Below are positions 9,300 to 23,620 of a stretch of DNA of 64,000 nucleotides, piece after piece (position 1 is the first letter of the stretch; each line of letters starts with the position of its first letter). The stretch is from Paragyromitra xinjiangensis. Taxonomy: Eukaryota; Ascomycota; Pezizomycetes; Pezizales; Discinaceae. A model generated the notes under the pieces. That model did not search any database. It was not told the DNA's origin and was given only the letters and a program-made list of their open reading frames with translations. Location: assembly GCA_038503065.1 (NCBI GenBank), contig JBCAMK010000013.1, positions 62,001 to 126,000 of the forward strand. The letters run 5' to 3'. The position numbers and the translations under genes are program-made.

Positions 9300-12200
9300 G
9301 ATTGATACCTTTTTCAGTGTTGTTTCTATCAAGTAATTGTTGCATTTGGATCGTCGGGTGCTTAAAGAGGTTTCTTGCAACGGCTTCATATATGTATTTA
9401 TTGGTGTTGTCGGTAGTAGAAATATAAGCTTGGACAAATCTTGTAAATAATTTCAAACAGAAGTAGAGTGACATACCTAAGACTCTACTAGCCAGTATTA
9501 CCAGATGAGATAGCTCACAGTTTTATCGAGTTCAGAAAAGTTTAATAGGTATTTTCGGGTATGGTATACTTCTAATCCCGACTATTACGCTTTCTACGTT
9601 ATATTAAAAAAGTATTCGATTTCCTAATCGGGTTTCGATAGTAGATTCTATTAGGGAGCCCCGAAGTTGCAGTACTAGTAGTATGCACGCCTCGTCTATA
9701 AATTTAGGCCTACATAGATCTAGAGACACTGTAGTACATAAGTGGCTGTGTTTGGAACGCACTTTCATTATGTGAATTAAGCTCATTTGTGTTAACAGCA
9801 TTGGTAAAAAACTACAAGTGTCGTGCGCAATGAAGTTGTGTAAGAGAAACACCAGAAACACATCAGGAGCACTACGAATAGCATGTGTTAACGAAGCATT
9901 ATGTATACTTATCACCATACCTCAATTGTGCAGTTATCTCATCTAAGTATGTCCTGTAGTAGAGGGTGAGATCGAGATGGATGCTAGCCAGGGCACAGAA
10001 GGCATAGGCTGAGAGTATAACAAATACATGTATCTACAATCGTTACACAATCAATGTACCCGGATAGTGTAAAATGCACTACACATTTCAGGGCAAAAAA
10101 GACCTTCACGGCGGAGAGCCGAGCTACTAATCAATTGATGAGAATGTTGAAGCGCTAGATATTTATGGATTTCTATGATTTGGTAGAGTTTTAGAGTGAG
10201 TTTTATTTAGTGACGATGCTAGTGAGCTGTTCTGAATTTTACTAAGCCATAAATTAGCACGTTAAAACTGCGTATCAATGGAAAATGCCTTGAAGGATTG
10301 GCTTCCAGTGTCTCATAAGATATATATATATATATATGCGTAATGTAGCTACAGCTCAAGTTGCTGCACGGAATACCGGTGAAGCCTACACCATTACAAC
10401 TTTAACTGTAAACTACACGATCGCGGAGCTATTAACACCATGCATCAGTGCTCCTTACGCATACCCCGGCCACCGTATGTACCACAGTGAGGTCGACTCT
10501 TCAGTTAATTGATTTTCCGCCTCTCAATCTTTATACCCCAACGCCAAAGCACCCAGTATAGAGTGTGATGAACTATGATGTGACTACTTTTTGGGCTCTA
10601 CGGCCGGCGAACTGCAACTTCACCCACCACGACCGACATCCACAACCCGAAAGTACGTTGAAGTCCCAACACCTACAGTGCTTCGGAATTGGTCTACTTC
10701 AGGGAGCCATAGCACGTTAATGCAATAAAACACTAGATAATTTCACAACCGGGCACTAACCGGCCTGGAAATGACACGCGGGTGTGGCAGCTGGGATTAA
10801 GGCCGGGACAGCTCAAAGCGTACGCGTGGGGCCGGGGTGGTTAACGGTCAAGATAGGGTCATAAGATACAATAAGCAACGGTCACAGCGTCGAATGCCGA
10901 GAGAGAGAAAAAAAGCAACTCAGCAGGGAACTTCAGAAATGATAATCCAATCCCGAGCTATCCCCCCATCTTAGTAGATCCTACGAATAAGCTTCATGCC
11001 ACAAATTCCGAGATATGTAGAGGCCATTTGCAGAACACAAGAATTGTAACCTACATCTCGTTTTTCAGGAGTTTAACGTAAATCCTATGGTACAGTACCA
11101 CAGACAATCCAGCACATTGCAACATTTTTGAAGGAAACTCAAGAAAACTCACTACTACATTATACAAACCATGAAAGATAATTGCATTCGTAGAAACAGA
11201 TATTGTTTCCAGAGCACCCCGAGCTTGACTAAGGCTACTCCAGCAAACTACCACAAGGTCCAAAACTCGAAAGTTTTCCCGCCGTTGAACCTTTCGTCCT
11301 GAAGAAAGATCAGGCACGAGGAGACGGGAGCCCGTTATCTGTTCGGCGGTCACCAGGGCTTTTTTGGTTACGCCAAATCAGGAAAGGGGCTGGTATGCGG
11401 TGATCAGGTCGGAGATTTGGCGCGGCCCTCATCCTCCGTATTTCGTTACAATGTTCCGATGGTGATATCCACGGGCGGGGCCGTTAGTGGGCTCCACGAC
11501 TCGCCCGAATAACCTTCCGAAGTTCACTGCAGTGGGTATTTGATCATCAAAGCGTGGTTCCGAGTGTGCTGATTCAGATCACAAATATTTATGCAATATC
11601 GAAGTAACGCTAGAATGTGTTTTTAACTTGCGCGTAAGGTATTCGAATAACTTAACGCAAAGGGGCATATCCATACCAATCGAGTGATATGTAATGACCC
11701 TAACCCTGGGATGGATAGGGCCTGATCGATCCTGCGCTGTGCGGGTATCTGTATCTGCCCCAGTAGGTGGCAATCCTTGCTACGAGACGGGACCGGCAAG
11801 GTTACCCAATGTCTTGAATCGTGGACGGGCCACATGGGCTTGCCTTGATCTGAGTTATCCATCCTGAACCCTGGGTCCTGGATCATGATGCAGCGTTGGT
11901 GCTCGCTCTTTTGAACACCGAGGCACCTTGACTTTGATAGTGGAGCTGGGCTTTCTCCCCAAGGGTTATAATTATCCACTTTCAAGGTCATGATCAACAG
12001 CAAGTACCTTTTTGTGACACCGGAAAAATAAGTCGGGCATTTACCAAATCCAAGACACGTCAGCCGCGGGTTGGCTGAGTATCAGTGCACTCTGCAATTG
12101 GGGCTCAGCGATATGATCCACCGCAAAGATGCAAAAATGCGCCTAGATCCCACAATCGCGGTCCTATCAGCAAAGGCACAGAGAAGCTTGGACTCCAATT

Positions 12201-13968
12201 TTTACCTACGTTTATCGCACTACCTATGATAATTTGCTGTGAGCGTACCTTATTTGTCTCGGAATACCAAACACAGCGCTGCATACTCTACGTAATCGGA
12301 AGGTACGTGTCACGTCGGCTCCCGGCTGCCCAGGGATTATACACCGGCAGAAGCAAAAATCGGTTTGCCCTACCTCTGTCTCGCATGCGGAACGGCTGGG
12401 AAGAGTATGGAAAAACAAAACCAAGGAAACCAACAGGACGTCTTGGCGGATAACACTTTGCGACACGCGCTTTACGGTGAACCTCTGAGACAGCATGATG
12501 GGGCCGAGTGACCTTGAGTGATCTTACTATGCAGCGATGCAGAATCTCTTGCCGCTTCCATTCGACACATCGATACCTGCTATTACTGGGTGACAATAAT
12601 AGTATCCTGCCTTCTGACTGGTGGCTTGTGCCACTTTTGAGTTAACCGCCCAGCCGGTATCTCACAATAAATGAACGTGCGGCAAAAGTAATCTTCTCTA
12701 TCTCTCTATAGTATCGCATCGGGTGGCTATGACCACTCCTAGCCAATTCAAGTAAGTCTTTCATCATGGGCCTGGTCATAGCGCTGCATCTAGATCATTA
12801 GAGAAAGCACAGTTTCTTTTCAAGAGCCTGGCCTTTTTTTATATGGCTGGCCATGTGTTTCCCATGAGTTTTCTGAAGGGGCTAACCAGTCAATTGCAAG
12901 GTTTTATCGCCGGCTCTTGATACCGATGGCAATGTCGCACTACTACCAGTACCAACGTAACTCCTTTAAGTCCTATTGGTTGAAAAATATGGGATAGAAG
13001 TCAAGTTCCTGCGCGCTAGATCAGTTTCCTTGCGATCGTCTTCTTAATAACCAGTATATAGGCTACCAAATGTCACCTGCTAGTTGAATGGCGGGAAAGT
13101 CCACCGCCGTTCAATTTAAGTTTGCAGAACAGGATGTAGTGCCCGAACGGCACATAAAAACATGTATAGTAGATCGGGCTGGCCGGCTGAGAAACAAGGT
13201 TTTATAGAGTATAACTAACCAGCTGAAGCGTGATCATACCGGTAACGGCGTGGCACATGAACAGGCGAAAATGAAGAACTTCCCTATCTATAGCGGCCTA
13301 GAATCACTCTGGCCTTAATACGGAGAATCAAGTAACCGACCTTCATGGAAAGCACTAGCTTTCATAGAAAACCTAGTTACAGATCATACTCCACATCTCT
13401 CATTTCTTTTTCCTTTCCCTTAATGGGTGGCATTCATGCTCTATCCATTAAACCCCTGTCGCGCCATGTTCATTTGAACCGTAAGTGGTAGTAATTTTGT
13501 AGATAGGACTTACTCGCAAGCGTTTGCAATCAGCAGCCTCAAAGGGATGGTGGAGGTCTTCCGCATTGTTCTTTCTCTTTTAGATGTATCATAGATGTCT
13601 CACTTGACTCGGGAATTAGTCGGTTTTTGCGATTAATAGGCCTAGGGCATTTATTTACATTCTTTGTTTAGTCTACATACTTGAATACACGCATAATTCG
13701 ACATTTAAACCACCAGACCTAATTCCCGATTGAACTCCCAATAAGACCACGATATAGGAAAAGCGACAAATGTACAGGATAAATTTGAACAAAGAAAATA
13801 ATCGTTCTGTTGCCTATTCTGGCCCGATTTTGCTGGCTGATATCAATCTATTCCAAGCCAGGCTACCGACCGTTAATTATAAGTTCACCAGTAGGTCTCC
13901 GAGAGACAAAAGAGAGAGGGTAGAAAGAGCAGTGGATGAAAAGAACAAAGGAAATTCAACTAATTAAA
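9300..13968. other. Intergenic desert, 4.7 kb
   Basis: No gene with recognisable domains on either strand. Open frames are short and overlapping on both strands (for example around 11.6-12.6 kb). A (TA)n run lies at about 10320-10337. The sequence is TA-rich, consistent with old, possibly RIP-mutated repeat DNA, but no element can be named. Confidence 0.55.
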
Positions 13969-15359
13969 TTAGATTGGGTTCAGTGAATCCAAGCTGCTCG
14001 CTTTCGAACGTCTTTTATCTTTCGCGATTGATTTCCTTAGCTTCTTAAACGGGGACGAAACCTTTTCCCAGATGTCGCCGAAAAACTCTTTGCATGCTGG
14101 CCAGGTCGTCACAACGTAGATAAGGCCATTCCAAAAACCTTGGCAGGGAAGGACAAGCGCAGCGGCAAAGTTGAGGCCAAAATTTGTGGAATCGGGGTTG
14201 ATAAGACTATAGATTCTGTTTACGCTTGATGGAAGCTGATTTTTGTTAGTTTTCCTTTTGTATAAAATATCCAGCGAGAGTGGGTTTTATTACCCAAGTT
14301 ATAACAAGTGCGAGGAAAAACAGCATAGCACAACGACAATACGCCCAGGCTGCGTTATTCGCCTCCACACCACTGCTCCGAGTCCGAGTTCTCGCAATTG
14401 CTGGTTCTTTCCCGCCCGAGGATATCGTGCATGAGTAACTCGTGAGGGTATTAACCGCTCCTGGCATACCTGCCTCCCGTGGTGACAATGGGTGAACCAT
14501 GGAAGCTCTGCCTAATGTGTCTCTTGTTGGCCCCGACGGTTCTCGCGGCGAAGGTTCTGCGGCAGCAAATTTTCTCAGGGAGCCTCGCAAGTTGAAGATG
14601 ACTCTCCCAGCAAGAATGTAGATGATCAATGTTAAGATGAGCATGATCCTGCCGATAAAACCCAGCATTAGCTAGGATACGCTTTCCGACCGAACCTGGG
14701 GATATTCCTAACCAAACAGGACCATAGAAACATGCAATTCGTAGAAATTGCCATTCATTCGATACCCAACACCATAATGTTGCGGACCCATAAACTGGGA
14801 CCCCAGCGTGGTCTTTAGGGAAAAGAAATATCATCGCTGGGACGAACGGTATGCCATAGCAAGTCAATATATACGCAACTTCAAGGTTCCTAAGTCGTTT
14901 TGTTGTGTACTTTTTGAAGACAGTAAGGTAGACATTTAAAGCCATGGCAAAACACTATTTGGAAATCAGCGCCTAGTCTACAGACTTTCAGAAATGTACA
15001 CTAACAAACAAGGCATCGGCCGGCATGAACCTGCCTCATGAGAGAAATCAGCCAACTGTCCTTATACTTGTTCATGTTAACCTATAAAGACTAGGAACCA
15101 ACCATTGAATAAAAGAAGCCTGTGCTTTGCAGAGTGCTGATCCTGGTCCATGGGCGATTCCTTCTCTAGAAGTAATAGTTGCAACATTTGAGAGAATATT
15201 TCCGAAGGCTGCGAAAAATGCAAGCCGATTGATAGGTCGGTGAAATGATGCTGAAGAACAAAAGGTGACGATGATGAAGCCTGCCCCTAAAAGCGAAAAT
15301 ACAGAAGATACCCGTGAAGTTGTTTGGAGTATCTCTAACTCTCGCTCAGTCCATGCCAT
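13969..15359 (-). CDS. cAMP-receptor-like G-protein-coupled receptor (seven-helix)
   Basis: Plasma-membrane receptor of the fungal cAR-like class (GprH-type in Aspergillus). Exons 15359-15103, 15030-15006, 14954-14713, 14648-14294 and 14235-13969 give 381 residues. The 25-nt second exon supplies FMPADALF and is required to join helix 3 (CKAQASFIQW...MALNVYLTVF). Further signatures: RLRNLEVAYILTCYGIPF, LWCWVSNEW and FYGPVW before helix 5, a Ser/Pro-rich third inner loop, CAMLFFLALVITW (helix 6), NRIYSLINP, then LNFAAALVLPCQGFWNGLIY (helix 7) and a short basic tail. All joins keep frame. The ligand is unknown; in related fungi these receptors feed into G-protein and carbon-source signalling. 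Intact as far as can be read. Confidence 0.85.
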
Positions 15360-18300
15360 CTTTGATATATGAGGGCCTGCGGGATTAGTTCAGGCTACCG
15401 AAACGGCCCCGGGGTATGGTAGGTTTATACGGTGGCAAAGCCAGGAATTGCGAAATCTGATTATAGATATTAGTGAACGTGATCTTACTTGTGAACAAAG
15501 AGCTCATTTCTCCTGTAATTGGATTTAACAGGAGTGACGATGAACAGACACATTGGGTCGGCACATTGCTCCTTTTTGTGAAACGAAGGAACAAAAAGAT
15601 GAAAGCATATAAATCTATAAGCAACATACCAGTTGGTCACACTTGATTTTCTGATATAGCCCTCACTGGCGGCAGGAGGAGCAATATATCGAAGGTTCCT
15701 TTGAGTACCGATTGTTCAGGCGTAGTTTCCGCTCATCTGTCATGAGATTCCGCAAATCCTAAGATCTCTAAAACGTGGGATAGTTAGTTGGCTGGCAAGC
15801 TTTTTCTTTTCCTCCGGCTGACGATTAACGGACGAAGACGCGGGGAATGTGGGGATGCAACCTGCTTTAAACAAAGAGTCCGTAACCTGGCTTACACCCC
15901 TTCGGTATCCCAGCGCTAGGGAAGGGGTTAGCGTCAGTAGAGTAAGCCTGGGTACATGTAGGGTAGAGTAAGCTAGCTTGGATTTGTACGACTTAAAAAG
16001 AGGCTTAAATCTGTGGAAAGTATGTGCGTATATCTTGTAGGTATGTCTTCAATGCGCAGCTAGGATATGCCTAACTTATGGAACGCTTGCGGGGCAGACC
16101 GCATTTCACAAAATCTCGTCTCTCGCCCACTGGTTCACTTAGTCTTAGGTGTTTGATTGGCCCTGGAAGAGCGCGCGCCTCTTGTCTTAAGCCTCTGGCT
16201 CCTGCTTGTTGAAGTATTTAAGACTCGATGAACCGGCTGCGAAAGCTCGTTGGGCAGGAAACGATTGTATCTATCTCTCGCTTCCGTCGATTGAAGCCCT
16301 GATAACTTTTTTTCTTTCTTCTTTTTCGTCTTTAGATCAGGGATGTACATGAGAACTTGAAATTCCAGCATGTTAGAGATTCGCATGAAGATCAAGTCTG
16401 TGCTTATAGAGCGCTTATTCTGGTTTGATACAGCCACACGAATTCTGCTTCACGATAGATACGAACTTCGAGTAAACTTTACGTTAACGAACCATACACT
16501 CGGTGTAAGGAGTAAAACTCTGCTGTAATCTAAGGCCCCGATCTTCACAGGAGAAGAAAAGCTTTCGCAATACCAATAAGTATTGCAAACCAGCTAGCAC
16601 TAGTTGTTTCCAATCGAATTTCCGAAATTATTGCAGGTCAATATGGTCAAACACTGGGAAAGCAGTAGGAGCCTCGGATATCATGCGCCTAGTGACTCCT
16701 GGGAAAAAGGAAAAAAACAAAGCCCCACTAGAAATAGCTGGATCTGGGAACGTCTTTTGGATGTCTTCCATGCACCTCATCGCGTCGCCATCAAAGACGT
16801 AAGGGTCTCGGATCCAAAAGAAAGTGCTCGAGCCGCTGCCAGGATAGTTTCGGGTATAGCTATGGGCGGCATCACGGCATCGCCAGGTACTCAAGGAGTA
16901 TAACGCTCTTCCTTGGTACTATCATAGGCTCGCTTCAATTGCCATTATATATGTGCGCTGGAAGCTCCAAATGCCCACACACCTACTGGCTACGCCTCTC
17001 ACACACATCAGGTCCAGCAGAATACCCGTTTCAAGCGCTGCGGGGAAGTGAGAAACCCAGGAAAAACAAAAAACCCCTGCTAACGAGCCCCACCAAAATC
17101 TTCAATTTAGTTGTATGGGGCTAGAGTCATCTTGTTTGGGTCGGTGGAATCACTCTTTCCAGCTCAACATTACATTTACTTACCAGTTCTGAAGTTGACA
17201 CGCTCCTAAGCTCAAGTCTATGTTCTGGGAATATACACACTTTCGGCATGAATGACGTTCACGCTCTTTTCCCACTGCCCCTCGGGCTTTAACTCGCCCA
17301 AAGGCGAAGTGGACGAGAAAATGACAGCTTGTACATGTACGAGCTCGAGCGCCGTCAGCCTAACTACTAACGTCACGCAACTAGGTACCGTCTCTCTAGC
17401 GGTTGGAAATTTAAAGGGTGCGTTATTTTACCTGCCTAGAGTAGTGATCACAAATCGCTACGTAGCTGGTGAGAAGGGTGGGGCCGCGCCGGGTGATTTT
17501 TCGGTATGAAGTGTTTCGCGCGAAAACTCGGAGACTGCGCCGACCAATCTCTCACGTCGAAAATATCTCCTGTACGGTGTGTTTCTGAGATTTTCGCGGA
17601 TCTTAGTTGTCGCTATCGATAAGAACCCGATGAATGAGACAGGAAGCGATTCTCTCCTTTCCGCGTCCCTCGAACTCAGCTGTGAAGAAAAAACCTCCGG
17701 TGTGGCAGTACAATTATGCACATGCATGCGACCGTTAACAAAATTGCTTGTTTTTTCTAACAAAAAACATAGGCGCCATTACCATCTGGTGAAGCTTATT
17801 CCCGGATACCGGCATCCCTTCAGTAGGGGTGTCGGTCGCTAAAGTATGGTACCTGTTCCAACCTCTCCCCCCGCATACACACTTGCTGGGGGGGTATATT
17901 GGCCCATGCCGCATACGTACTCGTGCGTGAGATTCATACTTCCGGTTGTTCTAATTGGACCGAGATTCGGTTCGAGGCACCAGTAGATCATTCTTGACCA
18001 TCTAAACTATAGCTATAGGCAATCTATCATATACTTGGATGACATACACTCACTGGTGTGCTTATCGGTGTTGCTGATCTTAATATATCCTGTATATGTC
18101 ATATTCTGCACTTGCTCTGCTCAATCTCGGACAGCCCTTACGTTATACGCATGTCTCTTTAGCACATTGAAGAAACTCATGCGAAATCATATCAATTATG
18201 GGCTGGTTGGTGTCACCTGGCATTTATACAGCGTATCATTAGTAAATGGAGGAGAGAAAGAGTGCATGCATAGCTGACTTTAGCTTGAATGACTTGGTTT

Positions 18301-20086
18301 TGATTGCTTCAGGGGCCAGCTTTTGCGCAACTTTCTGGAAACGCAAAGCATCATACATACATGTTGTCAAATCAGTCTTGAATGTCGCTGGGATAACAGG
18401 ACACTAAATATTAGGAGGAGCCCACAATAACGCTAAGCTTATGGCTTGCGATGGGCAGAGTCATCCCGGCTGCTATCAACGGCATTGTGAGGGCTAGCCC
18501 GGCTGTGGTCGATCGCGTCTCAAGTTCTTATCCATAAAGTTTTGCTTCGGGGGGTTAAATAAGAGTATGTTTCTTAGTTAAGGTACGTTTTGTAGAGTCT
18601 ACATTATGTCTTGATGATGTCCGCCACAATTTCCCACCTTGGGTTTACTCGACTACTTCATATTAACATGGATGGGAATAAAGGCTAGAGATTTAAAATG
18701 AAGGGATGTATATATGGGGTATCACCTTTAAATGGAGGGAATAGGTTGCAGGAATTGGAGAAAAGTATATGGGGCGATAGGGCTAGGGTTAAACTATAAG
18801 ACCTGGCTCTGGGTGACGTTGCTGTATACTCCAGCTATGAGTAAAGAAAATAAGGTTTGTAAAGAGTGTAATGTCTCTATCACAGTTACAGATCGAGATT
18901 TAGTGACACCGATAAGCATTGTGTGTTGTTTGGATGGCCAAAAGATACTATCGACAAGCCTTATATCCTGATCAGGGAGTCTTCGAGGAACTCTCTTCTC
19001 TTGATTTGTCAATTCAACGTCTACCGTACCGAATACTCTTGTGTTACGCACATGGACTACCTAATTAGTTTGCAGACAATTGAGGCCCTCTCCTCGCCGT
19101 ATACGTACCACTGATTCCTGATAGTGGCGTGATAGACGATATACTTAATGACTATATTCCCTATGTATGGATAATGATTCATATCATTCTTTAGATGCCT
19201 TGAAAATGGTTAAAGTTAGGTTACGTTTTCAAGAGGTGCAAAGTCTGTCTGCAGCTGGGGTTCTACTTCACTGACATGAGTAGTGGTAGAATTCGATGCT
19301 GTAGGAACCAGGGCTGTAATCTGCCGGACGACACGTTTTAGCATGTTGGGGGTATAGTTCTGTATGACGGTCTGTATCTCGTGAATCCTACAAATCGCTT
19401 TCGGTGATTACGTACTTCTCACCCAATATCCCCGCCCCACCTAGTAACCTGGTGTTGGATCAAGTTATAGAAAATAATTAGCATTTGCGGGCCCAAGGCT
19501 TCTCGTAAGTTCTCGCTAGATTCGCGTAAATGTACTCTTATAGCTATAGCGAATTCTTTTGTTTGGTCCATATCTCGCTTCGTTTCATTGAGGTGCATAT
19601 GCGGGGCCAGTCTGCCCCACCTCGTCAACTAAAGTTACACCTAGTATTAAGCCTTGTATTTCGCCGCACTACTCTCAGAGCGGTGAAGTTCAGGATCCCT
19701 TGAGTACTAGGATTATATCGCTCAATACCGAGGCAGGATGGGGCTGAATGGACTAAATGTCAAGCTTTCACCGAAAGATAGAACAACACTCGAGCTCAGT
19801 GCTAAAGAACCATGAAAACTGCAGAGTACATATGCAAAGATCTAGTGAGTTCTCATGTCTATCGCGGGAAATTTATCGGCACATGTTGCTAACACCAAAG
19901 AGATGGTAAAAGGTACGCAATGATGTATTTTCAGGGATATTTTGTAAATGCATGCCTCTCCTTCACTGGAGGTAGTCTGTATTTCTCCTGCCTACTGCTA
20001 GAATAAAATTCCCTCGGAATTTCAGCCCCATTCGCATGGCGTTGCGACAATCTCAGGGGGATTTATTCTCATAGCAAGTAGGGAAG

Positions 20087-20146
20087 TGCATCGGGATATG
20101 TATCGGGATATGCATCGGGAAAGGCATCGGGAGAGCTGTCGGGCGA
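20087..20146 (+). repeat. 12-bp tandem repeat, 5 copies
   Basis: Units of the form (A/G)TGCATCGGGAT start at 20087, 20099, 20111, 20123 and 20135, decaying towards the right. Confidence 0.8.
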
Positions 20147-23100
20147 AACTCGACGAGAAAGGTATTAGTAAAGGTATTAAAGCATGAAATGAATGCTAAA
20201 CGGATGAGCAGAGGGATTTAGATCCAATTACCTGCCTTTACGTTTCTAAAAGTTCTAAAAGATGTTTCGCCACTTTTGGTGCGGACGAAAGGATAAAAGG
20301 GGGTAGTCTCAAGGTTTGACTCAACATTGATTGGATGAGAAGTGCGGAAAGTTATGAAAAAGGCAACTCCCTCCCCAACTACAAATTCCCTGATGTATTT
20401 CCCGTGTCTTTTTCTCTCCTGCACAGATACTTGGAGGTGATTTGATGCATTTCCTTGCATTTTAGAACTGCGTGGCATACGTAGGCCAGACACCTTCCAA
20501 ACCCAAGTGAAAACTGATTCTCGCAAAAGGGTTTAGAAAAACGGCTCGTATTGAAATTTTGGATCAACTGAGGGGTTTTGAAGTTGAACTAGCAGCCCGA
20601 AAGAGGAGTAAAGAAAACGGTAAATCATCACGGCTCCACTCATTCTACGACAAGCTTGAACTGGGATTACTAGCGTAAATTGTGTTAGTTAACGTTGAAT
20701 ACGAAACTCGTGTGCGGAATGCGATGTGAATCTTCAGGGTTTAGGTATATCTATATAGTAAATCGTTATATATTGACTAGCTGTTACTTCCATAACTTCC
20801 AATTATTCGGCATTAAAGTCTGTTGTAAGCATGCAACTTTATATTCCCAAGGCCTAAATTCGTTAAGTACCAGATAGCATAGAGATTAAAATTGACGTAT
20901 AGAATGGCGTTGCTTCGTGTGATATTCCCTGGGTCGCTTTTTTTCTGCCTGGAATCTTTTAGCCACAAGGATTTCACAAAGGTGGAGATAATGGATCATT
21001 GAAGGTTGAGGATAGATTCTCAAGCAAAGTATTCGTGTTGTTTAAACCTTTCTTAAGGTTAATTCACCACCAAAGCAAGGTAGCCGCCTAGGCAATCAAA
21101 TTAAGCCTGTATACGTATGTTATGTCACATGAGTTCACACTTTATACCTCGCATCTCATATGGGTGATTGCTGAAACTGATGAATATAATGTACTATAGT
21201 TAATTGATGCTGGATATATGTAGTATCGTTATACTAAGCGGGAAGTCGATGGAGATATGCTTTCATGGGAAAATACGGCTAACAGGATCCGGATGGTGGG
21301 ATGCATTTTTCATGGAACAGTCATGTGAGATCACTCGCACAATGTACTGTGTGTTGCTTGGACTGCCTCCAGAACCGTCAAGCCCCCTCGAAATGTAACA
21401 AAAAAAAAGGTTACTGCTCGGAAACATTTCTTGAGGGTTTCTTCTGTAGTGCTTGAATTCGTTCAGACTCAGAATCTTGTTCCGCTAATGGTGCTGGGTG
21501 AAATCACTATGGATGCAATGAGTTACCCTTTCGTCAGACTTTCCCCAGTGTATTATATAAGCAGTCTTTTTGATACAGATAGTCATATTAGTTTATAAAT
21601 TCTCATAAAATTCACAGGTTTTCGGTATCCCCGCAATCGTACGATCCCAGAAGTCTAACCAATATCAGAAACGTTAACAAGAAATTGGTATATTGACGTT
21701 TCGGCTCTAGACTAGCTTTTCAGTCTCACTCCCACAGATATTTTAACCTTTGCAATTGGGCCACTTTTTCTCTGATCGGGTTTTTGAAAAAAGGAAGATG
21801 TCTTAAAATTGGGGTATCTAGCCTTGAGACACCGGCCTCTCATAACTTAACGCCCAATCTGGCTATAGCTCGTAGGGCTTATATACTATGGTAGAAATAT
21901 ATAACGTGCGATCAAGGGGATGCATTGAAACCGGTTTTTTTGGATTACAATCTTTTTCAAGCACGGCAAGTGAGTCCACAAAACATCCATGTGTAGAACG
22001 GACTCTAGCTGCTAGCCTCCACTTCGTTGACCGTCGGTCACCCCACCGACTTTCACTCATTCTCAAACCTCCTTGTTTCGTAGTGTGAGTGTTCTGCATT
22101 AGATGAAGGTATCGGCGAAGGTTCCCTCGTCATGAATAGGTCCTATAGGCCTAATCAATCATGATCATTTATCACGTTGAAAGAGCAATATGTTGCTGGA
22201 AAAGGTAATGACGGCATATTTAAAGGCTCCGGATGTACCCAGGAGCATCTGTAAGTTTTATGCCCTAGGTGCGATATTGCAGACCCTTTCCCTACTAGAA
22301 CAATAATCATCCCCATGATTAGGTGAGAGAGTTAATAGAACACCCAAACGTGCGGGGACTTCGATGAGGTAAGCCACAAGCCACCGCCCCAGATTTCGTT
22401 GACATGGGGATTACCTAGAGAGGTGGTTTTGTTACGCTAACTTGGATCCTGCAAGTTGGACCTCGATGTAACTAGTACTAATATTATGGCGATATTTTCG
22501 ATAATAACTATAGCTAAGCAAGAGGTTTAGCTTTTAGCCCTCTCATAAGAGCGAATATCTATTAAGCAATCAACCCCCTAATTTTAAGAAGGGAGAGCTC
22601 CTTATGGCTAGAATTTCAGCTCGGCCCCTGTTGCCTATGTTGTGAAAAAGGAGGGGTGCAGTCTGAAGGGACGCGATGCATTCCTGGGGCATTGACATGA
22701 TAGTACTGGAGTTCCTTAGGAGCCATCCTAAATTTAGTGTCTTTGGACTACCAAAACTCCTGCCTCCAATTGTAAGCATCTGTATAGCCAAGCCATTTTA
22801 GCTCTTCGAAATTTAGTAAAGTGGTTTCTTTATTACTTAATCCCCTGGCTTCTTCCCTATATCTCCCTGGTTTTCTATTTGTATGCTTGCTGGCCAGTAT
22901 ATTCCTCTTGTTATAAGTCTCAGGTCGACCTGAGTCTCGTTCCCGATCTGGTACCTAAACCTATAGTTTTATATAAAGCTACTGGGTTTGAAATGATGTA
23001 ATAGATATAGTTATAGAGCGTTTGGTGGTGTGGTCAGCATATCGTCGCGAGCACTAAGCATAGTTTTTTTCGACATGTCTAATACTTGCCCCACGGGATA

Positions 23101-23379
23101 AGCAATGCCCCGTCATAAAGCAGCTAGATAAGTATATCTAGGTAGATTTATAATAGGATAAGAGAGAGCAACCTTGGTCCACTATTAATCCAGGGATTGG
23201 TAAAGTGAATTTGTGAACTCCCTCCATGGCTACTTTTTGCCCGATTAGTTAAAAGTACATCCGGTACCCCAAGGATTAAAGGAAATTGTCACAACAGGCA
23301 GATATTTGGAAGGTGGTAATAACTTCTAGCCTAGGCCTGAGTTTATATAGGTGCCATAACCCAGGTGGTCGGATATACT

Positions 23380-23620
23380 TAATGAATTCATCATCATAAG
23401 CCGATTCAGGGTTAGGGTTATCAGGTCAATCAAGACACGGTTCGCCAGTTAGAGCATTAATACCGTAGGGCCTGGGTAAATATAGACCGTTCCTAAGAGG
23501 GAGGCTTGTTATAATATACCTTTGAGGGGCTAATTTACATCAGAATAAAAGGGGAAGATGGTTCAACTGACGCTGTTGGAGTTCGCTCATAGTGAAAAAC
23601 CCCCAAGGTTGGCTTAACGT
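23380..23620 (+). mobile_element. Possible decayed Ty3/Gypsy integrase remnant
   Basis: Conceptual reading of 23407-23455 gives a segment like RVIRS...TRFAS, resembling the 'SDRDTRFTS' part of Gypsy integrases, and about 100 bases on (23559-23588) a segment like MVQLTLLEFAH, resembling 'WVQLLPLAEFAYN'. The order and rough distance fit, but frames are interrupted and the similarity is short. A translated search against retroelement proteins would settle it. Confidence 0.35.

Noticed and set aside
13430..13470. tRNA-like string on the minus strand
   Set aside because: A D-arm-like GGATAGAGCATGAATGCC occurs, but no acceptor stem or T loop fits.
16628..16894. Minus-strand 88-residue frame in the desert
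   Set aside because: Reads like ordinary protein but has no family features, partner exons or start context.
23408..23426. Telomere-like GGGTTAGGGTTA
   Set aside because: Less than two units, isolated, and overlaps the integrase-like segment.
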